This document shows, in pieces, positions 26,349 to 34,264 of a stretch of 64,000 bases of DNA (position 1 is its first letter; each line of letters starts with the position of its first letter). The DNA is from Halieaceae bacterium UBA6060. Lineage in GTDB: Bacteria > Pseudomonadota > Gammaproteobacteria > Pseudomonadales > Halieaceae. The DNA lies in the NCBI GenBank assembly GCA_002428935.1, contig DIYG01000038.1, positions 1-64,000 on the forward strand, given 5' to 3'. The notes beneath the pieces were generated by a model, which saw nothing but the letters and a program-made list of their open reading frames with translations, made no database searches and was not told the DNA's origin. Made by a program: the position numbers and the translations under genes.

Positions 26349-27173
26349 CTAGGGAGCGTCGTTCAGGGTCCAGTCATAGGCGTAGCGAAGGGGGCCGCGG
26401 GCGTTGTCGATGGTCTTGCGCGTTTCTTCATTGGCATAGCGTCGCAGGTGGTCAAGAAGCGCTTCCCGGTCAGCGCCAAAGTCGCTCTGATACCAGAGGT
26501 AGATTTTCGAAACGGTGAGCCGCCCGTTTTCGCTGCGCAGCCCTCGGGGATCGTTGATAAAGCTTCGAGCGTTGTCCTCTAGGGCTTGCATCACGTTGTT
26601 TTCCGTATAGGCAAAGCTCACCAGGCTGGGGCAACCCACCGCCGCGCAGTTCAGTAGATAGTGAATCTCGGGGTGGTCCGACCAGAGGGGGCGCACAACG
26701 CCGTGCTCAATGTCATGGAGGCTCATGGGAACACCGCGTACCGTCAAGCGCTTCTCGTTCCAGGGGCCGAGGTCAAATAGTCCGTTCTTGATCTTGCGGA
26801 TGGAAGACACTGGATAATGATCGAGGATTACCGATACGGTACTCGCGTTGTAGAGATTGGCCCAGTACGCCAACTGTCCCTCTCGGCTCAGGGTCCGCGC
26901 ATCAAATTGCGAAAGGGTTTCGACGTAATCCTTGAGTTTTCCATGATTTTCGGCATCGACGGAACCATAGGCGATACGGCCCAGTCCCCCTTCATCCACC
27001 ATCAGATAGGACTTCAGGAAGCTATCCCAGGGTCCATGGTCTGGTGACGGATCGGTGCCCGTGGTTTTCAGGGTGCTATCAGAGAGGCTGGCTTTGGGGA
27101 TCGCCAGGCGTTCGAGGTTCACGCATGCCGAAAGCAGTAAAAAAAGAGGTAGGAAGACAGCGGTGTTTTTCAT
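26349..27173 (-). CDS. DUF547 lipoprotein
   Basis: 274 residues with a lipoprotein signal MKNTAVFLPLFLLLSAC, Cys at residue 17. The DUF547 domain covers most of the rest: FDARTLSREGQLAYWANLYNA at about 90-110, HYPVSSIRKI at about 125, and LNCAAVGCPSL at about 180, which is the diagnostic Cys-containing motif. DUF547 proteins resemble thiol-dependent enzymes by fold, but bacterial members have no assigned function. It is envelope-anchored and probably its own transcript. Confidence 0.85.
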   Translation of the reverse strand: MKNTAVFLPLFLLLSACVNLERLAIPKASLSDSTLKTTGTDPSPDHGPWDSFLKSYLMVDEGGLGRIAYGSVDAENHGKLKDYVETLSQFDARTLSREGQLAYWANLYNASTVSVILDHYPVSSIRKIKNGLFDLGPWNEKRLTVRGVPMSLHDIEHGVVRPLWSDHPEIHYLLNCAAVGCPSLVSFAYTENNVMQALEDNARSFINDPRGLRSENGRLTVSKIYLWYQSDFGADREALLDHLRRYANEETRKTIDNARGPLRYAYDWTLNDAP

Positions 27174-27362
27174 TGAGGTTTATGGCTCCCATGTCTCCGC
27201 GTTTTTAAGGCGGCGGATTAAAGCGTTAGGGGATGGAGCTATTGGAATCACCTCATCCCTTAGGGTTGATGTCGTAACCCATGTGTTGCTGAGCTTCGAC
27301 CGAGGGTTTTCCCAGGAGTTCATCGGCGCCCGGGCTTCGAGAGCTCATAGATGGTGTAAGCG

Positions 27363-27395
27363 CTGTTAGCCAATAGCTAAAAAAGTGGCTAACAG
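27363..27395. repeat. Inverted repeat hairpin upstream of the DUF547 gene
   Basis: CTGTTAGCCA (27363-27372) and TGGCTAACAG (27386-27395) are perfect ten-base arms around a 13-base AT-rich loop; the stem extends two more pairs outwards with one wobble. It sits in the 273-base gap between the DUF547 gene and the small secreted-protein gene, close to the latter's stop, so it may be that gene's terminator. It could also be a regulator site. Confidence 0.5.
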
Positions 27396-27446
27396 TGTGG
27401 GATGACCATTTTTAGAATGGCCGGCGTCTTGAGCTGGAACTCCTCT

Positions 27447-27806
27447 CTAGCCGGCGGCGGCGCCCCTACCCGGTGGGGTGAGGTTAAAGGCTCGGCCCTC
27501 GTCGTATAGGGATTGGATGCTACGACCATCACAGTCAGCGAGGTTTGGACCGTTGACGATGCCGCTGTCACTCACCAGCAAGACCACTGGGTCCGAGGTT
27601 AGGGTTTTGTACAAGGTTTCTCCATCAACCATATGAGCGCTTACGTAGTACACGAGTTGTTCCCAGGGAAGGAGTCCCGTGGGGTCTTTCACGGAGCAGA
27701 CGATGGCATCGGGCATGTCCTTGATGATCTCAGCCTTGGACGGGGCCGGAGATAAACACAGGAGCACTGTGGCCAGGGCGGAAAGACAGCTATGAGCGGA
27801 TTGCAT
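27447..27806 (-). CDS. Small secreted hypothetical protein
   Basis: 119 residues from the ATG at 27806, chosen because AAGGAG lies seven bases upstream and a signal peptide follows (LSALATVLLCLSPAPSKA). The mature part is about 95 residues, with Cys in AIVCSVKDPTG and ADCDGRSI and a Gly/Ala-rich C-terminus. I recognise no named domain. It is probably periplasmic. A hairpin 50 bases past the stop may end its transcript. Confidence 0.65.
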   Translation of the reverse strand: MQSAHSCLSALATVLLCLSPAPSKAEIIKDMPDAIVCSVKDPTGLLPWEQLVYYVSAHMVDGETLYKTLTSDPVVLLVSDSGIVNGPNLADCDGRSIQSLYDEGRAFNLTPPGRGAAAG

Positions 27807-27920
27807 AGGGGCTCCTTGCACTCGTTGGATCAAAAGCCAACGATACAGGAGTTTCCTTCGCCCTCCCGCCCCAAAGCTAGCGTTGCGCCGTTGAGGACTA
27901 AGCGAGGGAATACGCTCCAC

Positions 27921-29009
27921 TCAGGGTTCGCGGGCGTCTTCAAACAGCTTTATACGCTCTGGGGTCGCTGGATGGGAGGAGAGGTAAGACCATATGCCGG
28001 ATTCTTCATCATCGTCTTGTCCTTCCTGTTGTCCTTCCTGTTGTCCTTCCTGTTGTCCTTCCTCTTGTCCCTTTAGGGATGCATCCATGAGTCGCATCAT
28101 CGTGGCGAAGGCTAGAGGATCTAACTTGAGTGCGAGCATTTTTTCCAGAGCAAATTCGTCGGCTTCGCGTTCGAAATCCCGGGAGTACTGCAGAGATAGT
28201 AATGCGGTAGGGACCATGATGATGAGGGAACTGGTGGTAGCGATATCGCCGGCGGCCAGAAGCACGAACAAGGACAGTCCAGCTTGGCGCAGGACACTGC
28301 GTAAACCGTGGTCCGCTTCCACGTGACCTAGCTCATGGAGGAGCACGGCGGCGATCTGCAGATCGTTTTCCGCAAGATCGATGAGTTCATCGGTAACAAC
28401 AATCGTTCCATCGGGAAGGGCCAGCGCGTTGGCTCCGATCACGTTGCCAGCGCGAAAGACAAGGGGTTGGCGGAGGGGGCTGGTAATGTCTCTCAGTAAG
28501 TCCTGAAACAGATCCTGTAACTCTTCCTGACGACTTTGAGGCAGGGTCGACGGTGTCAGCCATTGCTGATCCAATTGCTTCAGGGTTGCCGCGCCGATTT
28601 CCATGCGAATCTCCTGGGGCACATGACGGGCGCCGTAATCGGCGGCGGCGGGAATTCCGAGGGTAACCAGGAGGTAAACCACCGCCATCGTCCCTAGGAC
28701 GGAAAATGCGATGAATTTGAGGCTCTTCTCCAGGTGGTGGGGGCGGGTGGACGGCCCGCCGCCGTGTTGTTGCAACAGGGCGTCGAGTTGTTCGTTGTCG
28801 CTAGTTTCGAAACCACGGCCATCCGGCAGAGGAATAAAGCGAGCGCTATTGCCGACCCGGGGTGGTATCCGTAGCTCCGTTAACGTCCCACAGGATTGCT
28901 CCTCGCCGTTGACGAAGAGCGCTCCCCGGTCGTCCACATGAAGTACGCCGGGGCTGCGGCTAGAACTCTGCGCCTGGTAGAGATGCCCTTTGAGACCGGT
29001 GTCGGTCAA
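27921..29009 (-). CDS. M48-family membrane metalloprotease
   Basis: About 362 residues from a TTG at 29009 overlapping the stop of the DUF898 gene (TTGA). The frame continues upstream only as a shadow of that gene. A short N-terminal domain (LHVDDRGALFVNG) precedes a membrane helix at about residue 100 (FIAFSVLGTMAVVYLLVTLG). The zinc motif HELGHVEADHG lies at about 220, and the third ligand is the Glu in FEREADEFA at about 275. Near the C-terminus is a run of EGQQ repeats followed by acidic residues. M48 enzymes are zinc proteases; coupling to a YjgN-like membrane protein is a known recurrent pairing. Confidence 0.85.
   Translation of the reverse strand: MTDTGLKGHLYQAQSSSRSPGVLHVDDRGALFVNGEEQSCGTLTELRIPPRVGNSARFIPLPDGRGFETSDNEQLDALLQQHGGGPSTRPHHLEKSLKFIAFSVLGTMAVVYLLVTLGIPAAADYGARHVPQEIRMEIGAATLKQLDQQWLTPSTLPQSRQEELQDLFQDLLRDITSPLRQPLVFRAGNVIGANALALPDGTIVVTDELIDLAENDLQIAAVLLHELGHVEADHGLRSVLRQAGLSLFVLLAAGDIATTSSLIIMVPTALLSLQYSRDFEREADEFALEKMLALKLDPLAFATMMRLMDASLKGQEEGQQEGQQEGQQEGQDDDEESGIWSYLSSHPATPERIKLFEDAREP
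28017..28070. repeat. 12-base tandem repeat inside the M48 protease gene
   Basis: TTGTCCTTCCTG is repeated four times (fourth copy one base different), followed by a half unit. On the minus strand it encodes EGQQ repeats. The 12-base unit keeps frame, so copy-number change would only lengthen or shorten the linker between protease core and C-terminus. Confidence 0.85.
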
Positions 29010-30172
29010 AGACCGAAGTCCCAGGCAAACACATCGGAAATCTCTTCGGCGACGGCGGCCTCCTCGTCGGCGGCGGTCGCAAGGAATCCATCGAGAGTGG
29101 CGGTGCGCACCGTAAAGGTTTCCGCGCGGTAGCGCGCCATGCGAATCTTTGCCCAGGGGATGGCCAGCCCCAGCGTCAGGATGATGGCCAGGGTATTGGT
29201 GACATAGAGAAAGCACATGCGGGGGAAGCGCAGCTCACTGCGCAGCTTAACGTCATCGACGCTGAGTCGGCTGTAGACAAGATTAGTCCTGGCCGTTAGC
29301 ACGTAGGCCATGGCCGCCGCGTAGGCAGTCATCGTCACCAGCACGGCGCTCACTCCCACAGCCTCCGGGGGATTGCCCTCGGGGTACAGGGCCGACAGAG
29401 AAATTATCGAGAGAATACCGCTTCCCATGATAAGGGCGCCGATGAAGTAGATGACGTAGAAACGCCAGGCTCCGTCGCTATAGGAAAACGGGTGCTTGCC
29501 ATAGCGTGTTCGGTTGCCTAAAAACCCGTAGTAGCGGTTGTGCCACCAGGGAAACATCAACATCACCAGGATCATGGCGCCGAACATGGCCCAGGTCGCC
29601 CACATCATCTCCTCCGTGGGAGCCTGTTCGGGGTCTACCTCCGTGGGTAGGAAACTCGATGCGAGCCCGAGGACAAGGGCGTAAACGATCAAGGGAATGA
29701 ACAAGAGATAGGCGTTGCGGAAATCCGGCTGGAAACCAAAACGGATGCCGCGCCATCGCGTGTGATACATGCGAAAGCGCAGGGCCATAATCATCAGGGC
29801 GGGGAAGAGCAGGGCAACACCCATAACAAAGTAGTTGGCGAGGGCGGGTGAAACAGCGCTGCCCGCCTGGAGAGCGATCAACAGCCCCACGGCGAGGGCA
29901 CGACCTTTGAGAATCTTCAGGGGTTCTGCGGTGTATTCAAAGGCCGAGTCATCAAGATAGGTGTTGCCGTAGAAATAGCGCATGGTGCGAACCTTGGCCC
30001 AGGCGGAGTAAATGCCCAAGGTGAGGACGCTGAGGATGATGTTTACGATCCAAATACCGAAGAACTCCCCGGCCTTGCCTTCGAAGCGCAACTGATGCGC
30101 CACAGGCTGCGTGGTCTGGGCTTGCTGGTCCGATGGGGGCACCAAGGGGGGTTCCGTAGGGGGTTCCATCAT
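29006..30172 (-). CDS. DUF898 (YjgN-family) membrane protein
   Basis: 388 residues with about eight hydrophobic segments. DUF898 hallmarks are FEGKAGEFFGIWIVNIILS and LGIYSAWAKVRTMRYFYGNT at residues 30-75, and the echo LGLAIPWAKIRMARYRAETF near residue 335, indicating an internal repeat. Members are inner-membrane proteins of unknown transport or signalling role, commonly beside an M48 protease, as here. The M48 start overlaps this gene's stop. An FNR-like box lies about 104 bases upstream of the ATG. Confidence 0.85.
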   Translation of the reverse strand: MMEPPTEPPLVPPSDQQAQTTQPVAHQLRFEGKAGEFFGIWIVNIILSVLTLGIYSAWAKVRTMRYFYGNTYLDDSAFEYTAEPLKILKGRALAVGLLIALQAGSAVSPALANYFVMGVALLFPALMIMALRFRMYHTRWRGIRFGFQPDFRNAYLLFIPLIVYALVLGLASSFLPTEVDPEQAPTEEMMWATWAMFGAMILVMLMFPWWHNRYYGFLGNRTRYGKHPFSYSDGAWRFYVIYFIGALIMGSGILSIISLSALYPEGNPPEAVGVSAVLVTMTAYAAAMAYVLTARTNLVYSRLSVDDVKLRSELRFPRMCFLYVTNTLAIILTLGLAIPWAKIRMARYRAETFTVRTATLDGFLATAADEEAAVAEEISDVFAWDFGL

Positions 30173-30275
30173 GAGCTTTTCCGATCGAGAAAGGGAAGAT
30201 AGGTGCGGCTAAACATCTGCGCCGCCTCGCACTATACCGACACGTAGAGCTTTCTTCCGAAAAAATCACTTCATG

Positions 30276-30289
30276 TTGATTTGGATCAG
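30276..30289. promoter_or_regulatory. FNR/ANR-like box upstream of the DUF898-M48 pair
   Basis: TTGAT-TTGG-ATCAG matches the FNR/ANR consensus at nine of ten fixed positions. It lies about 104 bases upstream of the DUF898 start and just past the 3' end of the gene at 30303, so the DUF898 gene is the natural target. Confidence 0.5.
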
Positions 30290-30302
30290 GTCTTGAGGAG
30301 GG

Positions 30303-31262
30303 CTAGCCCGAGCCCGAGCCCGAGCCCGAGTCTGAGCGAAGACCGCTGAGCGCCGTAAGGGGTGCCAGTTGAACCTGAGCCTGGAATAGAAGCTTGCCTT
30401 CCTCCGTCAGCGCGCTGCATAAAAACAGCTGTTGCTCGACGCAGGCTCGGCCCAGGCCTTTACCCGGTTGTATGCGGCTTGGAGGGCTCACCAACAGATG
30501 TAGCGCGTCATTACTGCTCAGTTGGTTTTGGACGGACAAGTCCACGGAGATTTGATGGCTGGTATAGACCATCGGCTCCACCTCGAAGTTGTGGCCTTGC
30601 ACCGTGCCTCGCTCAAGGAGCGCGCAGGAAATCAAAGACGCGGTAAACAAAGGGGAGAAGTGAACCCGTTCCGCAAGTTCGTCCACGTAGTCGTGTTGTC
30701 GACACAGGGCACCAAGGGCGAAGTTCTTTGCGTTGCTGGTATTCAGATACTTACGCTTGAAAAACAGCTCGCTACCGTCGACAAAGCTACGATCAGCTTG
30801 TTTGTCCAAGGCGATGGACAGATCCAGGTCTATCTCCGTCTGGACCCGGGGCCTGGTGCTGTGGCTTTGAACTCCGATCAGCACCGGTGTGCCGTTTGCC
30901 TTTCTCACGGCAACCCGGTTGGAGATGCTCCCGCCCTGGGGAGTCTTGTCTACGGTTTTACGCACATCGATCTCGAAGGCTTCGCCCGCAGCGAGAGCGC
31001 CCGCAAAGTTAAAATCGAAGTTGCGAAATCCCAGGCCCTCTCCACCACAACCGCCACCGCCAATGCCCTCGTCCGCCCGGCGCTGCATGATCCGATCACT
31101 GGCGAGAAACTCCAACTGAAACCCCAGGGCAATGGGCGCGGGAAAGGGATTGCCCGCGATGGTGTTCCATCGCAAGGGGTCGTGAAACGGGTTGAAGTCA
31201 TCGGTGGAATTGCGAGCGACATCAATGTGTATTTGCTCGAAGACAAGCTCCTCCGGCGACAT
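30303..31262 (-). CDS. Hotdog-fold-like protein (MaoC/dehydratase-like)
   Basis: 319 residues from the ATG at 31262, preceded by AAGGAG. The N-terminal third has DVARNSTDDFNPFHDP at about residues 15-30 followed by APIALGFQLEFLASD. That is the D-x-N-x-x-H region and the hydrophobic helix seen in MaoC-like hotdog dehydratases and thioesterases. The middle (VAVRKANGTPVLIGVQSHS) fits hotdog strands, and the C-terminal half may be a second hotdog. It ends in a Ser-Gly repeat encoded by a hexamer repeat. The substrate is unknown, probably an acyl thioester. It is divergent from another possible double-hotdog gene. Confidence 0.55.
   Translation of the reverse strand: MSPEELVFEQIHIDVARNSTDDFNPFHDPLRWNTIAGNPFPAPIALGFQLEFLASDRIMQRRADEGIGGGGCGGEGLGFRNFDFNFAGALAAGEAFEIDVRKTVDKTPQGGSISNRVAVRKANGTPVLIGVQSHSTRPRVQTEIDLDLSIALDKQADRSFVDGSELFFKRKYLNTSNAKNFALGALCRQHDYVDELAERVHFSPLFTASLISCALLERGTVQGHNFEVEPMVYTSHQISVDLSVQNQLSSNDALHLLVSPPSRIQPGKGLGRACVEQQLFLCSALTEEGKLLFQAQVQLAPLTALSGLRSDSGSGSGSG
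30306..30329. repeat. Hexamer tandem repeat at the 3' end of the hotdog-like gene
   Basis: Four exact copies of GCCCGA directly before the stop codon encode a Ser-Gly repeat tail. Slippage would change tail length in frame. Confidence 0.85.
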
Positions 31263-31320
31263 GGAGTTCTCCTTTCCTGTCACTGCGGAGCTAAGCATAC
31301 CGGCTAAGGAAGGCCCTGGC

Positions 31321-32277
31321 TTGCCCCGGGTGGGGCTTAAAGTTGTTCCGTCCAAGGTTCATGGGTCGCTCAACGCTGAAATTCCGCCCCTGGCGGTACG
31401 CGAGAAGCTTGTGCGACGGGCGGGGTTTTGCAAGGCTTGGATGATGACCCCAAAGTCCTATACCCATTCTTATGTGGTGGGGAACGATGGTTCCCTTAGC
31501 TTCGCCTGTTCCCAGGATGCTCAGTCGTGGCCATGGCTGCGATTACATCCCTTTGATCCAATTGTGGTGCAGACGCTGAATTTTTATGTCGCCCACGAAC
31601 CGGCGATCTTCAGAGAACGGTACGCACCGGGGCAATGGACGGCCTTGACGAACACCGGATGGAAATGCGGCGCTCGCAATGTTGGTCCCGCGGTGCGGGG
31701 TGTTGCGAAGCCTCCTCCCGATGAGGACTCCGTCACCTACGACGTCAACTTGTACGATCGGGATGACGCCCTGGTGTACCGGTTGTACGGTGAGGGCGTT
31801 GTATTTCGCAATCGGGATTTCGCGGCCTGGCGCCAGGGGCAAAAGCGTGAGCTTGGCCCCGAAATGGATCTTGCGGAATTCGCCTTTATCGATGCCTCGG
31901 CCGTTGGTGTGGGCACTTCAGCGGAGGTTTTAGTATCCGTGCTCGAACCGGGCCCGGAAGCCTGTGCCCAGGCATTGGTCACGGCGGAAAACGGCTTTCC
32001 GCCGCTCCATCCCTATCACGATGGTTCCGGTGACCACGTTAACGCCACCCACCTTGCGGACGCCGCTCGGCAATTCCTGGCACTGCTCGTCCGCACGCCG
32101 ACGCTTACCGTTGTGGATGGCGAGATGCACTTTGAGCGATACGTGGAGCTGGGTTATCCCTTCCGTTTACGCCAGGAAGGGCCTGTATCACGGAAGAGGG
32201 TTCTTGCGCAGGCGCGGGTGTCCATAGAGCAGTTTGATAGGCGATGCGCGTTTGTGGATCTATCCTGGGAGCTTTGA
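31321..32277 (+). CDS. Hypothetical protein, possibly double-hotdog
   Basis: About 318 residues from the TTG at 31321, seven bases after AAGGAAGG (31306-31313). A GTG at 31330 or an ATG at 31261 are alternatives; the last would overlap the divergent gene's start. It has no signal peptide. I do not firmly recognise the family. The segments DPIVVQTLNFYVAHEPAIF and DVNLYDRDDALVYRLYGEG in the first half, and GDHVNATHLADAARQFLALL near residue 245, have the helix-strand order of hotdog-fold (thioesterase, dehydratase or AfsA-like) proteins. Its divergent neighbour also looks hotdog-like, which supports a shared acyl-thioester theme, but this remains inference. Confidence 0.5.
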   Translation: MPRVGLKVVPSKVHGSLNAEIPPLAVREKLVRRAGFCKAWMMTPKSYTHSYVVGNDGSLSFACSQDAQSWPWLRLHPFDPIVVQTLNFYVAHEPAIFRERYAPGQWTALTNTGWKCGARNVGPAVRGVAKPPPDEDSVTYDVNLYDRDDALVYRLYGEGVVFRNRDFAAWRQGQKRELGPEMDLAEFAFIDASAVGVGTSAEVLVSVLEPGPEACAQALVTAENGFPPLHPYHDGSGDHVNATHLADAARQFLALLVRTPTLTVVDGEMHFERYVELGYPFRLRQEGPVSRKRVLAQARVSIEQFDRRCAFVDLSWEL

Positions 32278-32304
32278 CGGGCCTCCACGACCCGTCTGCG
32301 GAGC

Positions 32305-32360
32305 GATGCTAGAGATTTGATGCTAGAGACTTGATGTTAGAGATGTGATGTTTGAGATGT
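32305..32360. repeat. Four-copy 14-base tandem repeat between convergent genes
   Basis: Four head-to-tail units of 14 bases (GATGCTAGAGATTT, then variants with one to three changes) fill most of the 91-base gap between the hotdog-like gene and the DapA-family gene, ending nine bases before the latter's stop. Confidence 0.85.
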
Positions 32361-32368
32361 AAGGCGGC

Positions 32369-33325
32369 TTACAAGCGTAGCCCGCACTGGGCAAACGCCT
32401 CGTCGATGATGGCTTTTTCCCTGTCCGTCAATTCGAGCATGGGTGGGCGCACGTGACCGCCGCACTGACCGAGGAGTTCCTGCCAGTACTTGCCGAAGGC
32501 CTGCGGTTTATCTGCTGGACGAGATGTGCGCATCGCTTCACGGACAGGCTCCAGGCTGTCCCGAACCACGCGGGCCTCGGCGAACTTGCCGGCAAAGGCC
32601 AGCTCCGTATATTCCCGCATGCGTTGATCGCTCTTCGTTTGCAGGTGGTAGGGAGGCGAGGAACACAGATAGAGCTTCCAGCCCAACTCTTCGATGTTGT
32701 CGAGCCATTCGTCTTCCGCCGAGGTGGACACTTGAATTTTGTCGCCCACCATATGGCTCAGGCGCACATACATGTCCCGGGGCACGGAGTACTTGATGGC
32801 CACGATATTGGGAAGCTTCGCAATGCGGGCGCACTCCTCGGGTTGCATGAGATAGCCCGAATCCGGGTGGCTCCACATGGCAATACCGATATCCAGGCGG
32901 TCGCACAGGGATTTGTAGTACTGGTAGAGCACTTCACCGCGATCGTGGACAAAACTGAGCACCGGAGCATGAACGACGACATAATCTGCGCCGCAGTCCT
33001 GGGCGTGCTGGGCTAGTTCTCGGACCACGTCAAAGTTCTGATCCGATACGGAAACGATAACGCCCGCCTGGCCATTGCACTCATCCACAGCAATCTCGAA
33101 GTTGCGTTTTCGCTCCTCGATGCTCATGGAAAAGAACTCGCCTTGCTTGCCCGCGATGAACAAGCCGGCAATGCCGAGGTCGTCTATCCAATGACGAATG
33201 TTCCTGCGCAGGCCCGCCTCATCGAGAGACAAATCGTCGGCGAAGGGATTGAGGGCGGCGGCCCAGATTCCCGTCATGTGCTCCTTGGCGTAGGCCTTGG
33301 CATCTTCTTTCGCATACTTGCCCAT
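32369..33325 (-). CDS. DapA-family (dihydrodipicolinate synthase-like) lyase
   Basis: 318 residues with the (beta/alpha)8 aldolase layout of the DHDPS/N-acetylneuraminate lyase superfamily. ALNPFADDLSLDEAGLRRNI is at about residues 24-43, and GLFIAGKQGEFFSMSIEER at about 54-72 replaces the usual GTTGE-type motif. The Schiff-base Lys is in VAIKYSVPRDMY at about 178. The DHDPS tyrosine region is changed (VVHAPVLSF), so true DapA is unlikely; these enzymes usually cleave or form pyruvate-containing keto acids. It is divergent from the NadX-like gene beside the kynurenine locus, suggesting a catabolic role. Confidence 0.8.
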   Translation of the reverse strand: MGKYAKEDAKAYAKEHMTGIWAAALNPFADDLSLDEAGLRRNIRHWIDDLGIAGLFIAGKQGEFFSMSIEERKRNFEIAVDECNGQAGVIVSVSDQNFDVVRELAQHAQDCGADYVVVHAPVLSFVHDRGEVLYQYYKSLCDRLDIGIAMWSHPDSGYLMQPEECARIAKLPNIVAIKYSVPRDMYVRLSHMVGDKIQVSTSAEDEWLDNIEELGWKLYLCSSPPYHLQTKSDQRMREYTELAFAGKFAEARVVRDSLEPVREAMRTSRPADKPQAFGKYWQELLGQCGGHVRPPMLELTDREKAIIDEAFAQCGLRL

Positions 33326-33402
33326 GAGCCACTTCTTTCCCTGATTAGCTGAATCCAGGTATTACGGTACGCCAGAGCTTCGCTTAGAGGTCGAAACTTG
33401 AT

Positions 33403-33412
33403 ATAACGTTAT
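33403..33412. promoter_or_regulatory. Palindrome in the divergent promoter region of the DapA-family and NadX-like genes
   Basis: ATAACGTTAT is a perfect ten-base palindrome in the 141-base region between two divergent genes. It may be an operator for a shared regulator such as the LysR protein at 34265. Confidence 0.4.
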
Positions 33413-33466
33413 CGAATATCTAAATGAGTCTGGTATACGCTAATCTTAATGCAGACGGGAGAGCGT

Positions 33467-34252
33467 ATGAACATTGGAATCATCGGTGCCGGTGCCATCG
33501 GCAAGTACGTCTGTAAAAAAGTGCTGGAGCGGGGCCACACCATTACGGTGGTTGCGAGGCACAACACGGCCAAGCTGCTGGAATACGAGCCCGCCGCTTC
33601 CTGCGTTTCCCAGGTTTCAGAACTCCCGACAAACATCGACCACATGATCGACTGCGCAGGCCACGAAGCTCTCAAGGCTTACGGCGTGGCAATCTTGCGA
33701 CGGGGTATCGATCTCACAACGGTATCTATCGGTGCCCTTGCGGACGAGGAGCTCCACCATAGCCTTCTCCAGGCGGCGAAGGAGGGCGATGCACAGCTCC
33801 ATCTGGTGAGTGGCGCCATTGGCGCTTTGGACTGCCTGCGAGCGGCTCGCGTGGGTGGCCTTAAAGAAGTGACCTATCTCGGCCGCAAACCGGCCCTGAG
33901 TTGGAAGGGCACACCCGCCGAAAAAGTGCTAGACCTCGATGCATTAACCACGGGCAAGGCCACGCACTTCAGCGGCTCAGCCCGGGAAGCCGCCACGGCT
34001 TATCCAAAAAACGCCAACGTGGCCGCCGCCGTGGCCCTGGCGGGCATCGGCTTTGACGATACGCGGGTTGAACTGATCGCGGACGCGGATCTTCAGGAAA
34101 ACGTTCACGAGATTGAAGCCAGCGGTGATTTCGGCAATTTCTCTTTCCGAATTCTTGGGCGAACCGTTCCGGACAACCCCAAGAGTTCAGCGCTGGCGGC
34201 GATGAGCGTCATCAGCAGTTTGGAGCAGGAAACGGAATGTATCCGTTTCTAG
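33467..34252 (+). CDS. Aspartate dehydrogenase-like (NadX family) oxidoreductase
   Basis: 261 residues from the ATG at 33467, close after GGGAG. The Rossmann motif NIGIIGAGAIGKYVCKKVLE lies at the N-terminus. Family motifs include LVSGAIGALDCLRAA (about 113) and the C-terminal ALAAMSVISSLE. In the family, L-aspartate dehydrogenase makes iminoaspartate for NAD synthesis or interconverts aspartate and oxaloacetate. Here it is first in a plus-strand run with LysR, aldehyde dehydrogenase and kynB, so its substrate could be another amino or imino acid. The family call is firm; the substrate is open. Confidence 0.8.
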   Translation: MNIGIIGAGAIGKYVCKKVLERGHTITVVARHNTAKLLEYEPAASCVSQVSELPTNIDHMIDCAGHEALKAYGVAILRRGIDLTTVSIGALADEELHHSLLQAAKEGDAQLHLVSGAIGALDCLRAARVGGLKEVTYLGRKPALSWKGTPAEKVLDLDALTTGKATHFSGSAREAATAYPKNANVAAAVALAGIGFDDTRVELIADADLQENVHEIEASGDFGNFSFRILGRTVPDNPKSSALAAMSVISSLEQETECIRF

Positions 34253-34264
34253 AGGTGCATAGCC

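Noticed and set aside
27992..28090. CRISPR-like short repeats
   Set aside because: The units are 12 bases with no spacers and lie in frame in the protease gene; this is a coding tandem repeat.
30522..31307. Plus-strand 261-residue open frame opposite the hotdog-like gene
   Set aside because: The minus-strand frame has a strong Shine-Dalgarno and protein-like pattern; this one is its shadow.
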